Below are positions 26,401 to 35,682 of a stretch of DNA of 64,000 nt, piece after piece (position 1 is the stretch's first letter; each line of letters starts with the position of its first letter). Source of the DNA: Haliotispira sp965263485 (lineage in GTDB: Bacteria > Spirochaetota > Spirochaetia > SP-2023); contig CBDHHO010000001.1 of NCBI GenBank assembly GCA_965263485.1, positions 62,001 through 126,000 on the forward strand. The letters run 5' to 3'. The notes below the pieces were generated by a model, which saw only the letters and a program-made list of their open reading frames with translations, was not told where the DNA came from and made no database searches. The position numbers and the translations under genes were made by a program.

Positions 26401-27030
26401 ATGACCGTAGAATTTTTGAATCAACGAGAAAATATTGCTCTTAGAGCAATGGAGGAAACAGATCTGTTCCCTATGCTGAAAGTCTTGTATGTTTCAGCCT
26501 GTATAGCATCCTTATTAGGGGCTGAATGGGTTAGTTTTGTAATCACGTATCTGATTGGTTTAACAGGAGAGGATGCTATCGGGTATAAAATAATAATTAG
26601 GACTTTGCTTTTTTTTGTCATAATTCTCCCTCCATTTCTTGGAGGCGGACTTCATGGCGTATTACAGGGCGTATTACAGGGCGTATTACAGGGAACGCTT
26701 GTAGCACTCCTAGGCAGTTTCTTTAACCAATCAACATTAAACATTATTTTAAATTTTATTTCATTTAATAAATTTAAACTATATGAAGTTTATTATTTAC
26801 TGATATTAGTATTGTTATATATAATATTATTTACCAATATATATAGACTATCAAGAAAATATAGAAAGTTTTGTATTAATAAAAGAAGATTTTTATTAAG
26901 GAATGCCTTGAAAAACAAAACAACTGTTTCTATGTATTTATATTTGGCATATAAATATTATATGATAGTGTTTGCATTATATTCAATATATAGACAATTT
27001 ATGTTTGTATATTATTTTATTAAAGAATAA
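26401..27030 (+). CDS. Polytopic membrane protein, putative immunity to T3 tip
   Basis: This 209-aa protein has a soluble N-terminal ~30 residues, then hydrophobic segments, with a Gly-rich stretch encoded by three direct repeats of GGCGTATTACA near 26657-26692 ('GVLQGVLQGVLQG'). ATG 26401 is chosen because AAGGAGG (26382-26388) lies just upstream. It lies 5 nt after the T3 toxin, and a second, unrelated immunity gene follows at 27063. Confidence 0.65.
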   Translation: MTVEFLNQRENIALRAMEETDLFPMLKVLYVSACIASLLGAEWVSFVITYLIGLTGEDAIGYKIIIRTLLFFVIILPPFLGGGLHGVLQGVLQGVLQGTLVALLGSFFNQSTLNIILNFISFNKFKLYEVYYLLILVLLYIILFTNIYRLSRKYRKFCINKRRFLLRNALKNKTTVSMYLYLAYKYYMIVFALYSIYRQFMFVYYFIKE

Positions 27031-27062
27031 AGATAAATTAAAGAAATAATAGGTATATTATC

Positions 27063-27527
27063 ATGAAGATTATTAAATTTATTGGAAAAATTATTTATCT
27101 GAATATAATTCCATTTAATGTGTACTACTATACAGTATTTTTTGTTCGTTATATTATTTATGATATAAGTCCTGAACATTTTTATATTATAGGTATAATT
27201 ACTGGTATAGTTACAGTCATAGTTGTTAGTTTAATTACGGGGCTTATTACGGGGCTTATTACGGGGCTTGTTACAGGATTTATTACATTTCAAGATAGTA
27301 ATTCAATTAATAATTTATTCCCCAATGCGAATTTTCGGCTATTATTAGCAGTTTTTATGTTTTTATTACTAACAATATCTGTTATATATAATTATTATAA
27401 AATTCGAAAGAGTTTTAGAAAAATAAAGATGAGAAAAAGATATAAATTGCTCATAATCGGAATACATAATGGAGTGTATTTATATTGTTTTTGGTATATA
27501 TTTACGATATGGATTCTTCTGCTTTAG
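27063..27527 (+). CDS. Orphan T2-family immunity protein
   Basis: This 154-aa homologue of 5850-6347 and 43532-44002 has 'KFIGKIIYLNIIPF' at the start, a Gly-zipper segment with triplicated 'ITGL' encoded by repeats of ACGGGGCTTATT (about 27237-27273), and the 'IGIHNGVYLYCFWYIFTIW' end. The other two copies each follow a T2 tip. This one follows another immunity gene, so its own toxin tip is gone. The stop at 27525-27527 abuts toxin-core DNA. Confidence 0.75.
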   Translation: MKIIKFIGKIIYLNIIPFNVYYYTVFFVRYIIYDISPEHFYIIGIITGIVTVIVVSLITGLITGLITGLVTGFITFQDSNSINNLFPNANFRLLLAVFMFLLLTISVIYNYYKIRKSFRKIKMRKRYKLLIIGIHNGVYLYCFWYIFTIWILLL

Positions 27528-29164
27528 CATATATTGGGCTGGACACCGGCAAGGCGATGCTGATGGCACTCGGCAGGGCCCAAACGCTGGACGGTGTGGC
27601 CATCGGGCAAATGCTGGGGAACGGGTTCTACAATATCGGCATGGCCAGTGCTGCCTACCGCAAGCTGGACAGCAGCCTCGACCGCGCCGAAGAATGGGCC
27701 AAAAGACAGGGCGGCGCAGACGTGGGAGACATAGTGGACCAGCAATTTTATCTGGAGAGTTCGATCGCATCGGGACGCTACAGCGGGAGCACCTTGAAGA
27801 TGCTCCAAGACATGAGGGGGCAAAGGCTGCGCTTTGCCAGTCGGGGCAGCGCAGTCGGCGCGGACGGCGAAACGCTGGCCCGGGGCTTCACCGCAGCAGA
27901 TGGCAGACGCTACCTGAGCACAGATCAGAAAGGCAGTCTGCAACAGCAACTCGCAGGCTTGGTCACGCGAGCGCATGAGCGCGAGCGCAACGGACTCAAA
28001 GACGGGGCTTGGGGCCAGACCGTTGAAGGATTCCGGGCGGTAGTGACCCACGCGGGCATGGGCTCGATGCTGGACGGGCAGTTTGGCAGCATGTACGGCC
28101 GAAGTTGGCAGAGCCCCCTGCTGCGGGATGAAATATCGTCATACAGGCGGGGCGATATGCGGGCTCTGCTGGGTTCTACGGTGAATAATTATGATCACAG
28201 CAGCGGGGACAACTTCAAACTCTTAGATAATGGCACCAGCGTCAACGATGGCACATTGGACTTGAACAAAAACGGAGAAACTATCATCACAGCTGAAGAG
28301 CTGGCTGAAATGAGCGAAGAGGAATATATTAAAACCTTACGTTCCAGAGGTCTGATTACCGCAGAACAAGCCGCATCGGGAAGTCTTGTGAGGAAACAGT
28401 TTCAGGCTATGCAGGCAGCGAACCGCTATCACCAACAATTTGGCCCGGAAGGTTTTCAAGGGGATCCCGCTCGGCAACAAGCCCTCGGCGGCTATATGCA
28501 AGGCGTTGACCGAATCTGGCAAGGCGACCGGGCATCGGTAGACTACATTATAGCCAGCTCTCAAGGCAGTAAAATAAAGGAATTAGACCCTTGGCAACGC
28601 GAAGCCATACGAGTAAAATCGGGCTCATGGTTTGGCGACCCACGCAGCCAGTGGGACTTTCGGGGCAACGGCAAGGCCCGAATCAGCGCAGAAGATGTGC
28701 AGAACCTGCAGAATCAGGACAAACTGCACAACCTACTGTGGACAGATTTTGGCCGGGACAGCGCCCTGACCATAGGCGGAACCGCACTCACCGCGGGGTT
28801 ATTTAAGGGTGTTAGTGCATTACGAAATTTACTGAAACCCCGTGCTGTTCGTCCTCAAATTCAAGCAAATGGACCTCCAAACGAAAGAAACATCGTAATT
28901 GGAAGAACTAAAGATTTACAAAATTTAAATCACAATGAACAATCTCTTCTGGGGCAGCTGCCTGATAGAGGTACCCCTAAAATGAACTGGAAACAAAACT
29001 CGAGCATATTGCGTCAAGCAATACAGAATAATCGCCCAATTAGAGATGCTTCTTCCAGAGATTTTTCAGGCGAATTTTTAAATGCAGAGCGTAATCTTTT
29101 ACAAAATCATGGATGGTTTTTTGATAAAACAACAAAATATTGGCATCCTCCATACTATGATTAG
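27509..29164 (+). CDS. Toxin cassette: class B core with T7 tip
   Basis: Core homology starts at ~27537 ('GLDTGKAMLMAL'), and within 15 residues the sequence jumps to the anchor 'ALGRAQTLDGVAIGQ'. The class B module follows (to residue ~230), then a unique pre-tip region. The last ~90 residues ('IVIGRTKDLQNLN', 'MNWKQNSSILRQAIQ', 'RPIRDASSRDFSGEFLNAER', 'HGWFFDKTTKYW') match a C-terminal domain I have seen on RHS-type polymorphic toxins, of uncertain activity. The ATG at 27509 overlaps the previous gene by 19 nt; the next in-frame Met lies past the joint. A partner follows 10 bp after the stop. Confidence 0.7.
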   Translation: MDSSALAYIGLDTGKAMLMALGRAQTLDGVAIGQMLGNGFYNIGMASAAYRKLDSSLDRAEEWAKRQGGADVGDIVDQQFYLESSIASGRYSGSTLKMLQDMRGQRLRFASRGSAVGADGETLARGFTAADGRRYLSTDQKGSLQQQLAGLVTRAHERERNGLKDGAWGQTVEGFRAVVTHAGMGSMLDGQFGSMYGRSWQSPLLRDEISSYRRGDMRALLGSTVNNYDHSSGDNFKLLDNGTSVNDGTLDLNKNGETIITAEELAEMSEEEYIKTLRSRGLITAEQAASGSLVRKQFQAMQAANRYHQQFGPEGFQGDPARQQALGGYMQGVDRIWQGDRASVDYIIASSQGSKIKELDPWQREAIRVKSGSWFGDPRSQWDFRGNGKARISAEDVQNLQNQDKLHNLLWTDFGRDSALTIGGTALTAGLFKGVSALRNLLKPRAVRPQIQANGPPNERNIVIGRTKDLQNLNHNEQSLLGQLPDRGTPKMNWKQNSSILRQAIQNNRPIRDASSRDFSGEFLNAERNLLQNHGWFFDKTTKYWHPPYYD

Positions 29165-29174
29165 AAGGTATTAT

Positions 29175-29774
29175 ATGAAAAATAATGTATCAAAATGTAA
29201 AGAAAGAAAAGAGTTAGGTTTCCAGAATGAGGCTAAAAAAAGAATGTCTTTTCTTGAATCATATAAATATTATATATTATCAGAAAACAGTACTTATTTA
29301 GAATATAGCTCTAAAAAGAAAGGTAATATAATTATCTATCATGGAAAGAATTCTTATGAGATAGGGATAGAACTAATTAGCCCTGCTAATCATGGGATTT
29401 TTCGTTGCGGTTTGTCTGTTTTAATCAGTCTATACAATGAAGAAGATATATATAAAATATATCATTTACCATCAGCATACAAAAAAGATGATATTAAAAC
29501 TTATATTAAAAATCAAGTAGATCTATTATGCGAATATGGAAGTCCTATTTTTTTAGGTGAAAGTTATATATGGAAGTTGTTAGAAGATAAACAAAATTAT
29601 ATTCTAGAAAAATATTGGGATAATATAGAAATATTACAAGCAAGAGAACTTGCAAAATTAGCATTTGATAATAAGAAATATAAAGATTTTATAGAAATAT
29701 TATCACCATTTATTAGTATTTTAAAAAAAAGCGAGATATTAAAATTAGAATATGCAAGAAAGATGATATCTTAA
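29175..29774 (+). CDS. Soluble putative immunity protein for T7 toxin
   Basis: This 199-aa protein has no membrane segment, a Lys-rich composition and mixed helix/strand. AGAAGG lies 7 nt before ATG 29175. It resembles no family I can name with confidence. Position directly behind the T7 tip suggests a cytosolic immunity protein, which would imply a cytosolic target for this toxin. Confidence 0.65.
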   Translation: MKNNVSKCKERKELGFQNEAKKRMSFLESYKYYILSENSTYLEYSSKKKGNIIIYHGKNSYEIGIELISPANHGIFRCGLSVLISLYNEEDIYKIYHLPSAYKKDDIKTYIKNQVDLLCEYGSPIFLGESYIWKLLEDKQNYILEKYWDNIEILQARELAKLAFDNKKYKDFIEILSPFISILKKSEILKLEYARKMIS

Positions 29775-29814
29775 AATTATTAAGTCCATTTGAAAATGTT
29801 TTAGGTGGAGGTAA

Positions 29815-29970
29815 TCAAATATATATTCCAAAGATTTATTCCAAATGGATAATAAGATAAAGAATAATAAAAAGAAGATTAGTTTTAGAACTGACTTAAA
29901 TTGGAATAAAGATCGGTTCAATCCATCTCTTAGATTATCATATAATATGTTTGGTTTTGTTTATAATTAA
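29815..29970 (+). pseudogene. Relic of a T1 tip end
   Basis: A 51-codon frame with no usable start ends 'TDLNWNKDRFNPSLRLSYN' and then 'FGFVYN'. It matches the final strands of the T1 tips ('GALTWNLQNQEFTPSLGFLY', 1360-1446). Stops block the frame just upstream. The relic sits 15 bp before the T1 partner gene at 29985, where a whole T1 toxin would be expected. Confidence 0.7.
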
Positions 29971-29984
29971 TAGGGGGATAAAAT

Positions 29985-31532
29985 ATGAAAAAGTTCGTTC
30001 TTTTGCTTATTTATTTATCTGTTTTCACGTCTTTACAAGCTAAAGAAAATTTCTATACCAAGGAGACTGTGATAGATCTACTAAAAGAAGGGGACATCAG
30101 TAAAGATTGGAAAGATATTATACTGAGTACAGCAGAGAATATAGACAAGGGGGATATGCTTGCTGTTGTGGGACAGTCAGAATATTTAGGGCACAAGAAC
30201 AAAAGGACCCAAACTCCTAATGAATTTGTGTTATACAATGCATTAATAATGCTCAATAACTTGTATAGCTATCGTCCTATTATGACAATAGTATTGTACA
30301 ATACAGTACCAGGGTTGGAGCGATTTGAAAAAGCAAGTAGTCCAATAAAAAGTTTTTTTACAATTGTTGGTACTATATCAATTTCTTTACTTAAGTGGGA
30401 AGAGTTCTTTACAGAAGAGCAACGAAAATACATCAACGGGGGGAACGAATATTTGCAACAGAAATACTTTGATATTTTATCTGGAAATAATTTTTATAGC
30501 AATTTAAAGCAGATGGTTATCAATCTAAACAAGCGACTAGATCAATTAGCAGATATAGAACAAGCAAACGGGAGGTCTAAAGAGAAGGCAATACAGGAAG
30601 AAGGCGAACAAATTGTTACAAAGATTTATCAGGGGGGAATACAGAAATATCCAAATTCCCCAATACTCCCTCTTTTATATTACATTTCACTAGCAGAAAT
30701 AGCGAGGTCAAAAGGATTGCTTTATCAGAAATACCATCTTTATGGTGATAATATAGATTATAATAAGACAGTAGATTTAGCAAACAGAGAAATTAAAAGT
30801 GCTCTTGTGGCAAAAGAAGTTCCACTTACATTGAATTACGATACAGCACGTGATCCCGAAACAGCCAATTTTAAGCTGTATCAACGTTGGGTAAAAGAAT
30901 TTGATCCTGGGAATTTGTATGCGCATATTAATCTCATCACTGCATTTGGTCAAGCAGGGAAACTTACGGAAGCAGAGGCGCAGCTAAAAGCAGCAAAAGA
31001 TCGTCTTAAATTAGTACCATATGTAACGAGAGAGACGATGAGTTACTATTTCGCTGATATTGGTTATAGAGAGATGTTGCTTGCTATAAGACAGGAAGAC
31101 TACCAGAGATTAGCTGATATAACTCCAGAGACTGTAGAACTTAGTCAAGATTTTCCTATTGTACTCCGAAAGATTGCGGGAATATTTTCCAATACTTCTT
31201 TTATGCAAAAAGTGGGAAAACAAGTTGGAGCAAAGTTTTATCTCGATAATTTTATACAAGGAGGCTACAAAGCGGCTAAAAGGATTACAGATATACTCCC
31301 GAAGTCTGACTATCTGGCAGCAGATATTTTTAACCTGTCTTTTTATGAATTTATGCGCCTCGATGAATCTGATGTTGCCTATCAGGAACTTGTTAAGATT
31401 GCTGAAAATAAATTATCTATGAGTAAGAATACAGCTAATCAAGTAAAAGATTTATATTACCGAATTGTTAAATATTATACTCCTCCGGGGGGAGTGCCTG
31501 AGGATGTCAAAAAATATTTCGGTGTGGACTGA
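29985..31532 (+). CDS. Secreted helical-repeat partner of T1 tips, copy 3
   Basis: This 515-aa protein has a signal peptide ('LLLIYLSVFTSLQAKE') and AGGGGG before the ATG. The N-terminal ~370 residues are the most diverged of the three copies. From about residue 390 onward protein and DNA are nearly identical to copy 2, including the FGVD-stop joint into toxin-core sequence at 31530-31532. It has lost its toxin, of which only the relic at 29815 remains. Confidence 0.75.
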   Translation: MKKFVLLLIYLSVFTSLQAKENFYTKETVIDLLKEGDISKDWKDIILSTAENIDKGDMLAVVGQSEYLGHKNKRTQTPNEFVLYNALIMLNNLYSYRPIMTIVLYNTVPGLERFEKASSPIKSFFTIVGTISISLLKWEEFFTEEQRKYINGGNEYLQQKYFDILSGNNFYSNLKQMVINLNKRLDQLADIEQANGRSKEKAIQEEGEQIVTKIYQGGIQKYPNSPILPLLYYISLAEIARSKGLLYQKYHLYGDNIDYNKTVDLANREIKSALVAKEVPLTLNYDTARDPETANFKLYQRWVKEFDPGNLYAHINLITAFGQAGKLTEAEAQLKAAKDRLKLVPYVTRETMSYYFADIGYREMLLAIRQEDYQRLADITPETVELSQDFPIVLRKIAGIFSNTSFMQKVGKQVGAKFYLDNFIQGGYKAAKRITDILPKSDYLAADIFNLSFYEFMRLDESDVAYQELVKIAENKLSMSKNTANQVKDLYYRIVKYYTPPGGVPEDVKKYFGVD

Positions 31533-32242
31533 ACGACTACAGCAACCAGCGGGCCAGCGACGCGGCAGAGAAGATGAAGGAGAGCTATACCGCAACGCAG
31601 AGCCTTTCAAAAACCGGACTGAGCGATGACTTGATGGATCGTCTGGGCGGAGTGGGAGGAATCTTCGACAGCTTTGGGCTGCTTACGGAAAGCATGGTTC
31701 GGGGAGCGGCACTGGGCCGGGCCCAGACGCTGGACGGCGTAGGCTTTGGAGTAGGGCTTGGCCAGAGTATCGGGGGATTTGTGGCTATGGGTCAGTCTGT
31801 GGACAGCATCGACAGTACGGCGAGCCTTTACGAGAACGGGAGAATCATCAAAGACTACCAGGCAGGCCCCAACGTGGTAGACGGGAGTTGTCAGGCCATG
31901 CTGAACGCTTACAGCAATGCCAAGTACAACCGCCGTATGAGCCGTGCCGACCGCTTTGCGATGCTGAGGGAGTTGAGGGAGCGGAAAATAGAGTTCACCA
32001 ACAACAAGGCCAAACTCGCATACGATCCCGAAACAGGCCAACTCGGAACGGCCCGCACCGAAGGCACTATTTCGTATCTGAATGCCAATAAATTATTGAG
32101 CAGTGATATAGGCAAACAACTGCACATTGCCACGGTACTGTCCCACGAGAGTGCCCGGGACGGCAGAGACAGCCCCAACCAGCAGGCCGAAACTCGGGAA
32201 TCGGTGCGGGCCCACTGGCTAAGCGAGCCCCCGGCCCCCTAA
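31529..32242 (+). pseudogene. Class A toxin core fragment interrupted by Rpn element 3
   Basis: It has the same layout as 20728-21465: core from 'LNDYSNQRASD' (first ATG 31574) through the anchor and 'ESVRAHW', then the element at 32219 and a stop at 32242. The end uses the 'AYDPETGQLG' allele instead of 'ASDSKTGQLG'. The matching downstream half resumes at 33420. Confidence 0.75.
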
Positions 32243-32387
32243 AGGGGGCCGGGGTATAATTGTTTTATAATAAATATTTTAAGTAGATCGGGAATGGATT
32301 ACTCCCCCTTCAGGGGGTTGGGGGGCTCGGAAACAAAGCTTGCCCTGTTGGATCCGTTTCGCTATAATATTCAACATAAGTTTAAAA

Positions 32388-33350
32388 GTGAACGTATACG
32401 ATCAAGCCTATAAAACCCTGCTTTCCAAGCCGGAGGCCTTCTGTCAGTTTATGAAGGCCCTGATTCCCGAAAAGTATTCCAGTCTCATCGAACCCGAAAA
32501 TATCCAAAGCATCGACAAAAGCTTCATCGCCTCAAACCATAAAGAATATGAATCTGATCTTATCTACAAAGTTACCATAGGGGAACGGGAAGCCTGGGTT
32601 TATATCCTGATGGAATTCCAGTCGACGGTAGACCGCTTGATGCCCTTTCGGATACTCAATTACGTTACGCAGTTGTACATGACATTGCTGAATGTATACG
32701 ACGAGAACGACAAAAAACCGGGGATACTGCCGCTGGTTTTGTATAACGGGAACGCTAACTGGAATGTAAGCACCCAAGTGGCGGACTTAATCGATAAAAC
32801 GTATGTTGCGGAAAACTTCCTGCCCCATATAGAGTACATGTTACTGGATCTGAGTCAGATTACCGATGTGGCCCTGGAGCAAATGAAGGGACTGGTGGCT
32901 GCCGTAATCTACGCCGAAAAATATGGCAGGGAAGAGCATTGGAAAGAAGCCCATACGCGGCTGACACATTTTGTGAGAGAATGCAACCCGAAAGAACTGG
33001 ATTGGTTTACAGGCTGGTTTAAGACCATCCTTTCGGATAAACTGAGCGAAGAACGGATAAATCAATTAATCCAAACAGGAAACAAGGAGCAAGGGAATAT
33101 GCTGGCAGATGTAATGGAAGAAATACACGCACAGGGGCTGCAAGAAGGGGAGCAGTTGGGGCTGCAAAGAGGGGAAGAACTGGGGCTGCAAAAGGGTCGG
33201 CAAGAAGGTCGGCAAGAAGGTCGGCAAGAAGGAGCTCACCAAAAGGCCGTGGAAACCGCCCGGATTCTTCTAAAAATGGGACTTTCCATAGAACAGGTGA
33301 TGAAAGGCACCGGGTTAAGCCGGAAAGAGGTCGGGAAACTTCTGGAGTGA
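32388..33350 (+). CDS. Rpn-family PD-(D/E)XK nuclease / putative transposase, copy 3
   Basis: This 320-aa protein has an intact frame, a GTG start and the same nuclease motifs and C-terminal 'SIEQVMKGTGLSRKE' helix pair. Three GRQE units are present (33195-33230). The DNA is nearly identical to copy 1 through the promoter-proximal REP region. Confidence 0.85.
   Translation: MNVYDQAYKTLLSKPEAFCQFMKALIPEKYSSLIEPENIQSIDKSFIASNHKEYESDLIYKVTIGEREAWVYILMEFQSTVDRLMPFRILNYVTQLYMTLLNVYDENDKKPGILPLVLYNGNANWNVSTQVADLIDKTYVAENFLPHIEYMLLDLSQITDVALEQMKGLVAAVIYAEKYGREEHWKEAHTRLTHFVRECNPKELDWFTGWFKTILSDKLSEERINQLIQTGNKEQGNMLADVMEEIHAQGLQEGEQLGLQRGEELGLQKGRQEGRQEGRQEGAHQKAVETARILLKMGLSIEQVMKGTGLSRKEVGKLLE
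33195..33230 (+). repeat. 12-bp in-frame tandem repeat, 3 units
   Basis: Three GGTCGGCAAGAA units encode (GRQE)3 in Rpn copy 3. Confidence 0.9.
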
Positions 33351-33374
33351 AGTCCCGGCTCTCATTTAGAACCT

Positions 33375-34532
33375 TTGCCTGCGCTGCCTGAAATTCAAGG
33401 TGTATCGAAGGCCCCGGAAATCATGCTCTCTCATTCGGGGGCCACGGGACTGTCCCACGAGAGCTACCGGGACGGCAGGATTGGCCCCAACCAACAGTCC
33501 GAAACTCGGGAATCGGTGCGGGCCCACTGGAGATATCAAGATGTACTCGCAAGGGGCCGCCATGGTAGGGCCTATGTGGGGGCTCTGGATAGGGATCAGG
33601 CCTTGGACTTTGTGGTGGGGAGGCTTTACCAGCAGGGCATAATTGGTGAGGAAGATATACAGAAATATATTGATGGTAATTATGATAGTAGTAGTGATTT
33701 CTGGCGGGTGATTAAGCGCGATAAAGATGGGAATATTATTGCTGTGGAGGCAGATGGTAGTAAAGATTTGAATGATGAAAAAAAGAATATAATTTTGAGC
33801 GAGAAGCAGTTAAAATACCTGTTGTTCCGCTCAGCTTATGACCAAGGGAAACGAAGTAATGATGGCATGATGGAACAGAACCTTGGCAATGGAGTTCCGT
33901 TAAAATACATGCTGAGCCCGTTAGCGCAGGCAAATTACTTTAAACAGCAAGGTCTGGGTAGTTTGCCAAAAAATCTACGAAGGTATGAAACTTCGGTAAA
34001 CACGGAGTTGTTGAAATCATTAGCATTAACAAATAATGCTCGGGCAGGTACTCTGATAGGCAGGTTATACAAAGAAAATGCAACAGTTTACAAAAATAAG
34101 ATGAGGACACATTCATTATCTGAATCTCTAATTGATAGCGGTACTCGCAATGATATCCGCAACCGAATCGGCTATGGTGAGCTGACATGGGGTTTTGGAA
34201 ATAATCCTAATCAACTGGGAGTAGCGGGAAAGGTGCTTTTTAGTCAACAAAAGGTTGAATTAGGCGAACCCGGTGGCTGGAGCTTGGGCACTGAATTTTT
34301 GGGAGCGGATATTGATCAAGGGTATAAAAACGGAAAATTATCTTCATTGATGGGCTTTAAACTAGCTAGCTTATCCCTGAACTATGAACATCGGTCACTG
34401 GGAAAGACTCGCATTAAGCATAAATTTGAATTTGGATTTCAATTGGGGCTCGGGTTTTCGCAGAACATTGGTGGTATAAGTTTGCGTGCCGGGCCGTTGG
34501 AGTATAGCTCTGAAGTTATATACCAAAGATGA
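33375..34532 (+). CDS. Toxin cassette: core end with beta-rich tip (T9)
   Basis: The 385-aa frame begins in the element's tail; true core homology starts at ~33445 ('LSHESYRDG'). After 'DFVVGRLYQQGIIGEEDIQ' it carries a unique region ('DKDGNIIAVEADGSKDLNDE', then helices). The last ~130 residues are amphipathic beta strands ending in Arg ('GYGELTWGFGNNPNQLGVAG', 'FGFQLGLGFSQNIGGISLRA'), similar in style but not in sequence to T1. The partner starts 10 bp downstream. No enzyme motif was recognised. Confidence 0.65.
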   Translation: MPALPEIQGVSKAPEIMLSHSGATGLSHESYRDGRIGPNQQSETRESVRAHWRYQDVLARGRHGRAYVGALDRDQALDFVVGRLYQQGIIGEEDIQKYIDGNYDSSSDFWRVIKRDKDGNIIAVEADGSKDLNDEKKNIILSEKQLKYLLFRSAYDQGKRSNDGMMEQNLGNGVPLKYMLSPLAQANYFKQQGLGSLPKNLRRYETSVNTELLKSLALTNNARAGTLIGRLYKENATVYKNKMRTHSLSESLIDSGTRNDIRNRIGYGELTWGFGNNPNQLGVAGKVLFSQQKVELGEPGGWSLGTEFLGADIDQGYKNGKLSSLMGFKLASLSLNYEHRSLGKTRIKHKFEFGFQLGLGFSQNIGGISLRAGPLEYSSEVIYQR

Positions 34533-34542
34533 GGTGGTATTT

Positions 34543-34857
34543 ATGATTAAACGAATCATTAAGGAATGTATAAAGGATACTCAACTATTTATTAAATATG
34601 GTTGGGGTCTGGCTCTCACTGCTCTTATAAGCATGTTCTTGGCTTCATTACATGAATATGGTAAATTTTTTGTTTTGTTAAGTATATTAGTTTCGACAAT
34701 AACATCCCCATATTTTTTTTGGGTTGTGTATAAAGTTTATGGCAATCAAATCAGTTTTCTACGTCGTCTACCTAAAAAAATAAAATGGATTATTTTGTTT
34801 CTAATTTGGATAGGAAGTGGTTGGAGTCTTGTCTGGATTTTCGTCCAATATTATTAA
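34543..34857 (+). CDS. Small membrane protein, putative immunity to T9
   Basis: This 104-aa protein has three candidate membrane segments (~22-40, ~43-65, ~80-100) with basic residues between. GAGGTGG lies 6 nt before ATG 34543. Its stop TAA is directly followed by the IS inverted repeat at 34859. The function is inferred from position. Confidence 0.65.
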   Translation: MIKRIIKECIKDTQLFIKYGWGLALTALISMFLASLHEYGKFFVLLSILVSTITSPYFFWVVYKVYGNQISFLRRLPKKIKWIILFLIWIGSGWSLVWIFVQYY

Positions 34858-34858
34858 A

Positions 34859-35682
34859 GGGGACCTCTAAAAATTGGCATTGCGATGTAAAATCAAAAAA
34901 TCCTTCCTTAATCATAACAAAATAGCATAGAAAATAGTTGGATCCAGATTAATTACGATCAATAAAGTCTAATAAAATTAGAATTTACATAAAAAAAATC
35001 ATTATTTACAGCATTTTAGATACAATTATCCACTATTATGCTGTAATTGAAACATATTTTAACATATTATACACAGTATTTCGTAACCCCATACGAAACC
35101 TTACCCGATCTATCCCTATACATCGCAACTCTAATCCCTATTCATGCAATTGCGAAACCATGCAAATATATGCTCCACTTTCGCCCGGGTCTTTGACTTG
35201 CGGCGGTTACTTTCTAATTGCTTCTCTGTAAGTGAAGTATCTCGATATTTTCGGTGATGAATAAAGTTCCTCCGTAGTTCATTTGTTATCTTTTCACTTC
35301 GATACGCACTATCCCCATATATCTGCGTGACGCCTCAAAATAGCTGCAAGCACCTGTGAGTCGTGCACATTAGCTGCACTTACTTCGTAAGCTAAACTGC
35401 TCGTTAGTCGCCGTTGCAATGTGATTTTTGTATCCGTAGTGGCTTTTGCTATTTTTCTTTGTCCACCTTGCATCCGTATCTTTTTGCCTCATTTTATTCT
35501 CGTTTTCCTTGAATGATGGAGGGATTTCATCATTTTTGATCAGCTGGTTTTCTTCTCTGGTATTGCGCTGCACAGGCACTTTGACAAAGCTGGCATCCAC
35601 AATATTCCCTTTGTGCAGTTTTATCTTTCTTTCAGCAAGAAATTTATGGAACTCAAGAAAAAGCGTTTGCTCGAGATTGAGG
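34859..35682 (-). mobile_element. Truncated IS5-family element
   Basis: It carries the right inverted repeat GGGGACCTCTAAAAATT (34859-34875) and the 3' two thirds of the transposase on the minus strand. The sequence matches the copy at 62848-64000, including the same two frameshifts. Homology stops at ~35682, where toxin core begins, so the transposase N-terminal third and left repeat are lost. Confidence 0.75.
35034..35680 (-). pseudogene. IS5-family transposase remnant
   Basis: On the minus strand the frame shows 'KLHKGNIVDASFVKVPVQRN', 'SHYGYKNHIATAT', then after one frameshift 'VHDSQVLAAILRRHAD' and after another 'SAYRSEKITNELR' through 'NTVYNMLKYVSITA' and stop. It corresponds to the DDE domain of IS5-type transposases; the Asp of 'DASFVK', the Asp of 'DSAYRS' and the Glu of 'KVEHIF' are visible. 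It is inactive through truncation and frameshifts. Confidence 0.75.

Larger units (their letters stand above)
32219..33412 (+). mobile_element. Rpn/REP element copy 3
   Basis: It has the same ends as the other copies. The right flank resumes the core with 'LSHESYRDGRIGPNQQ', duplicating the segment just left of the element, and here the core continues in frame into a complete tip (T9). This gives the clearest view of one interrupted cassette. Confidence 0.7.
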
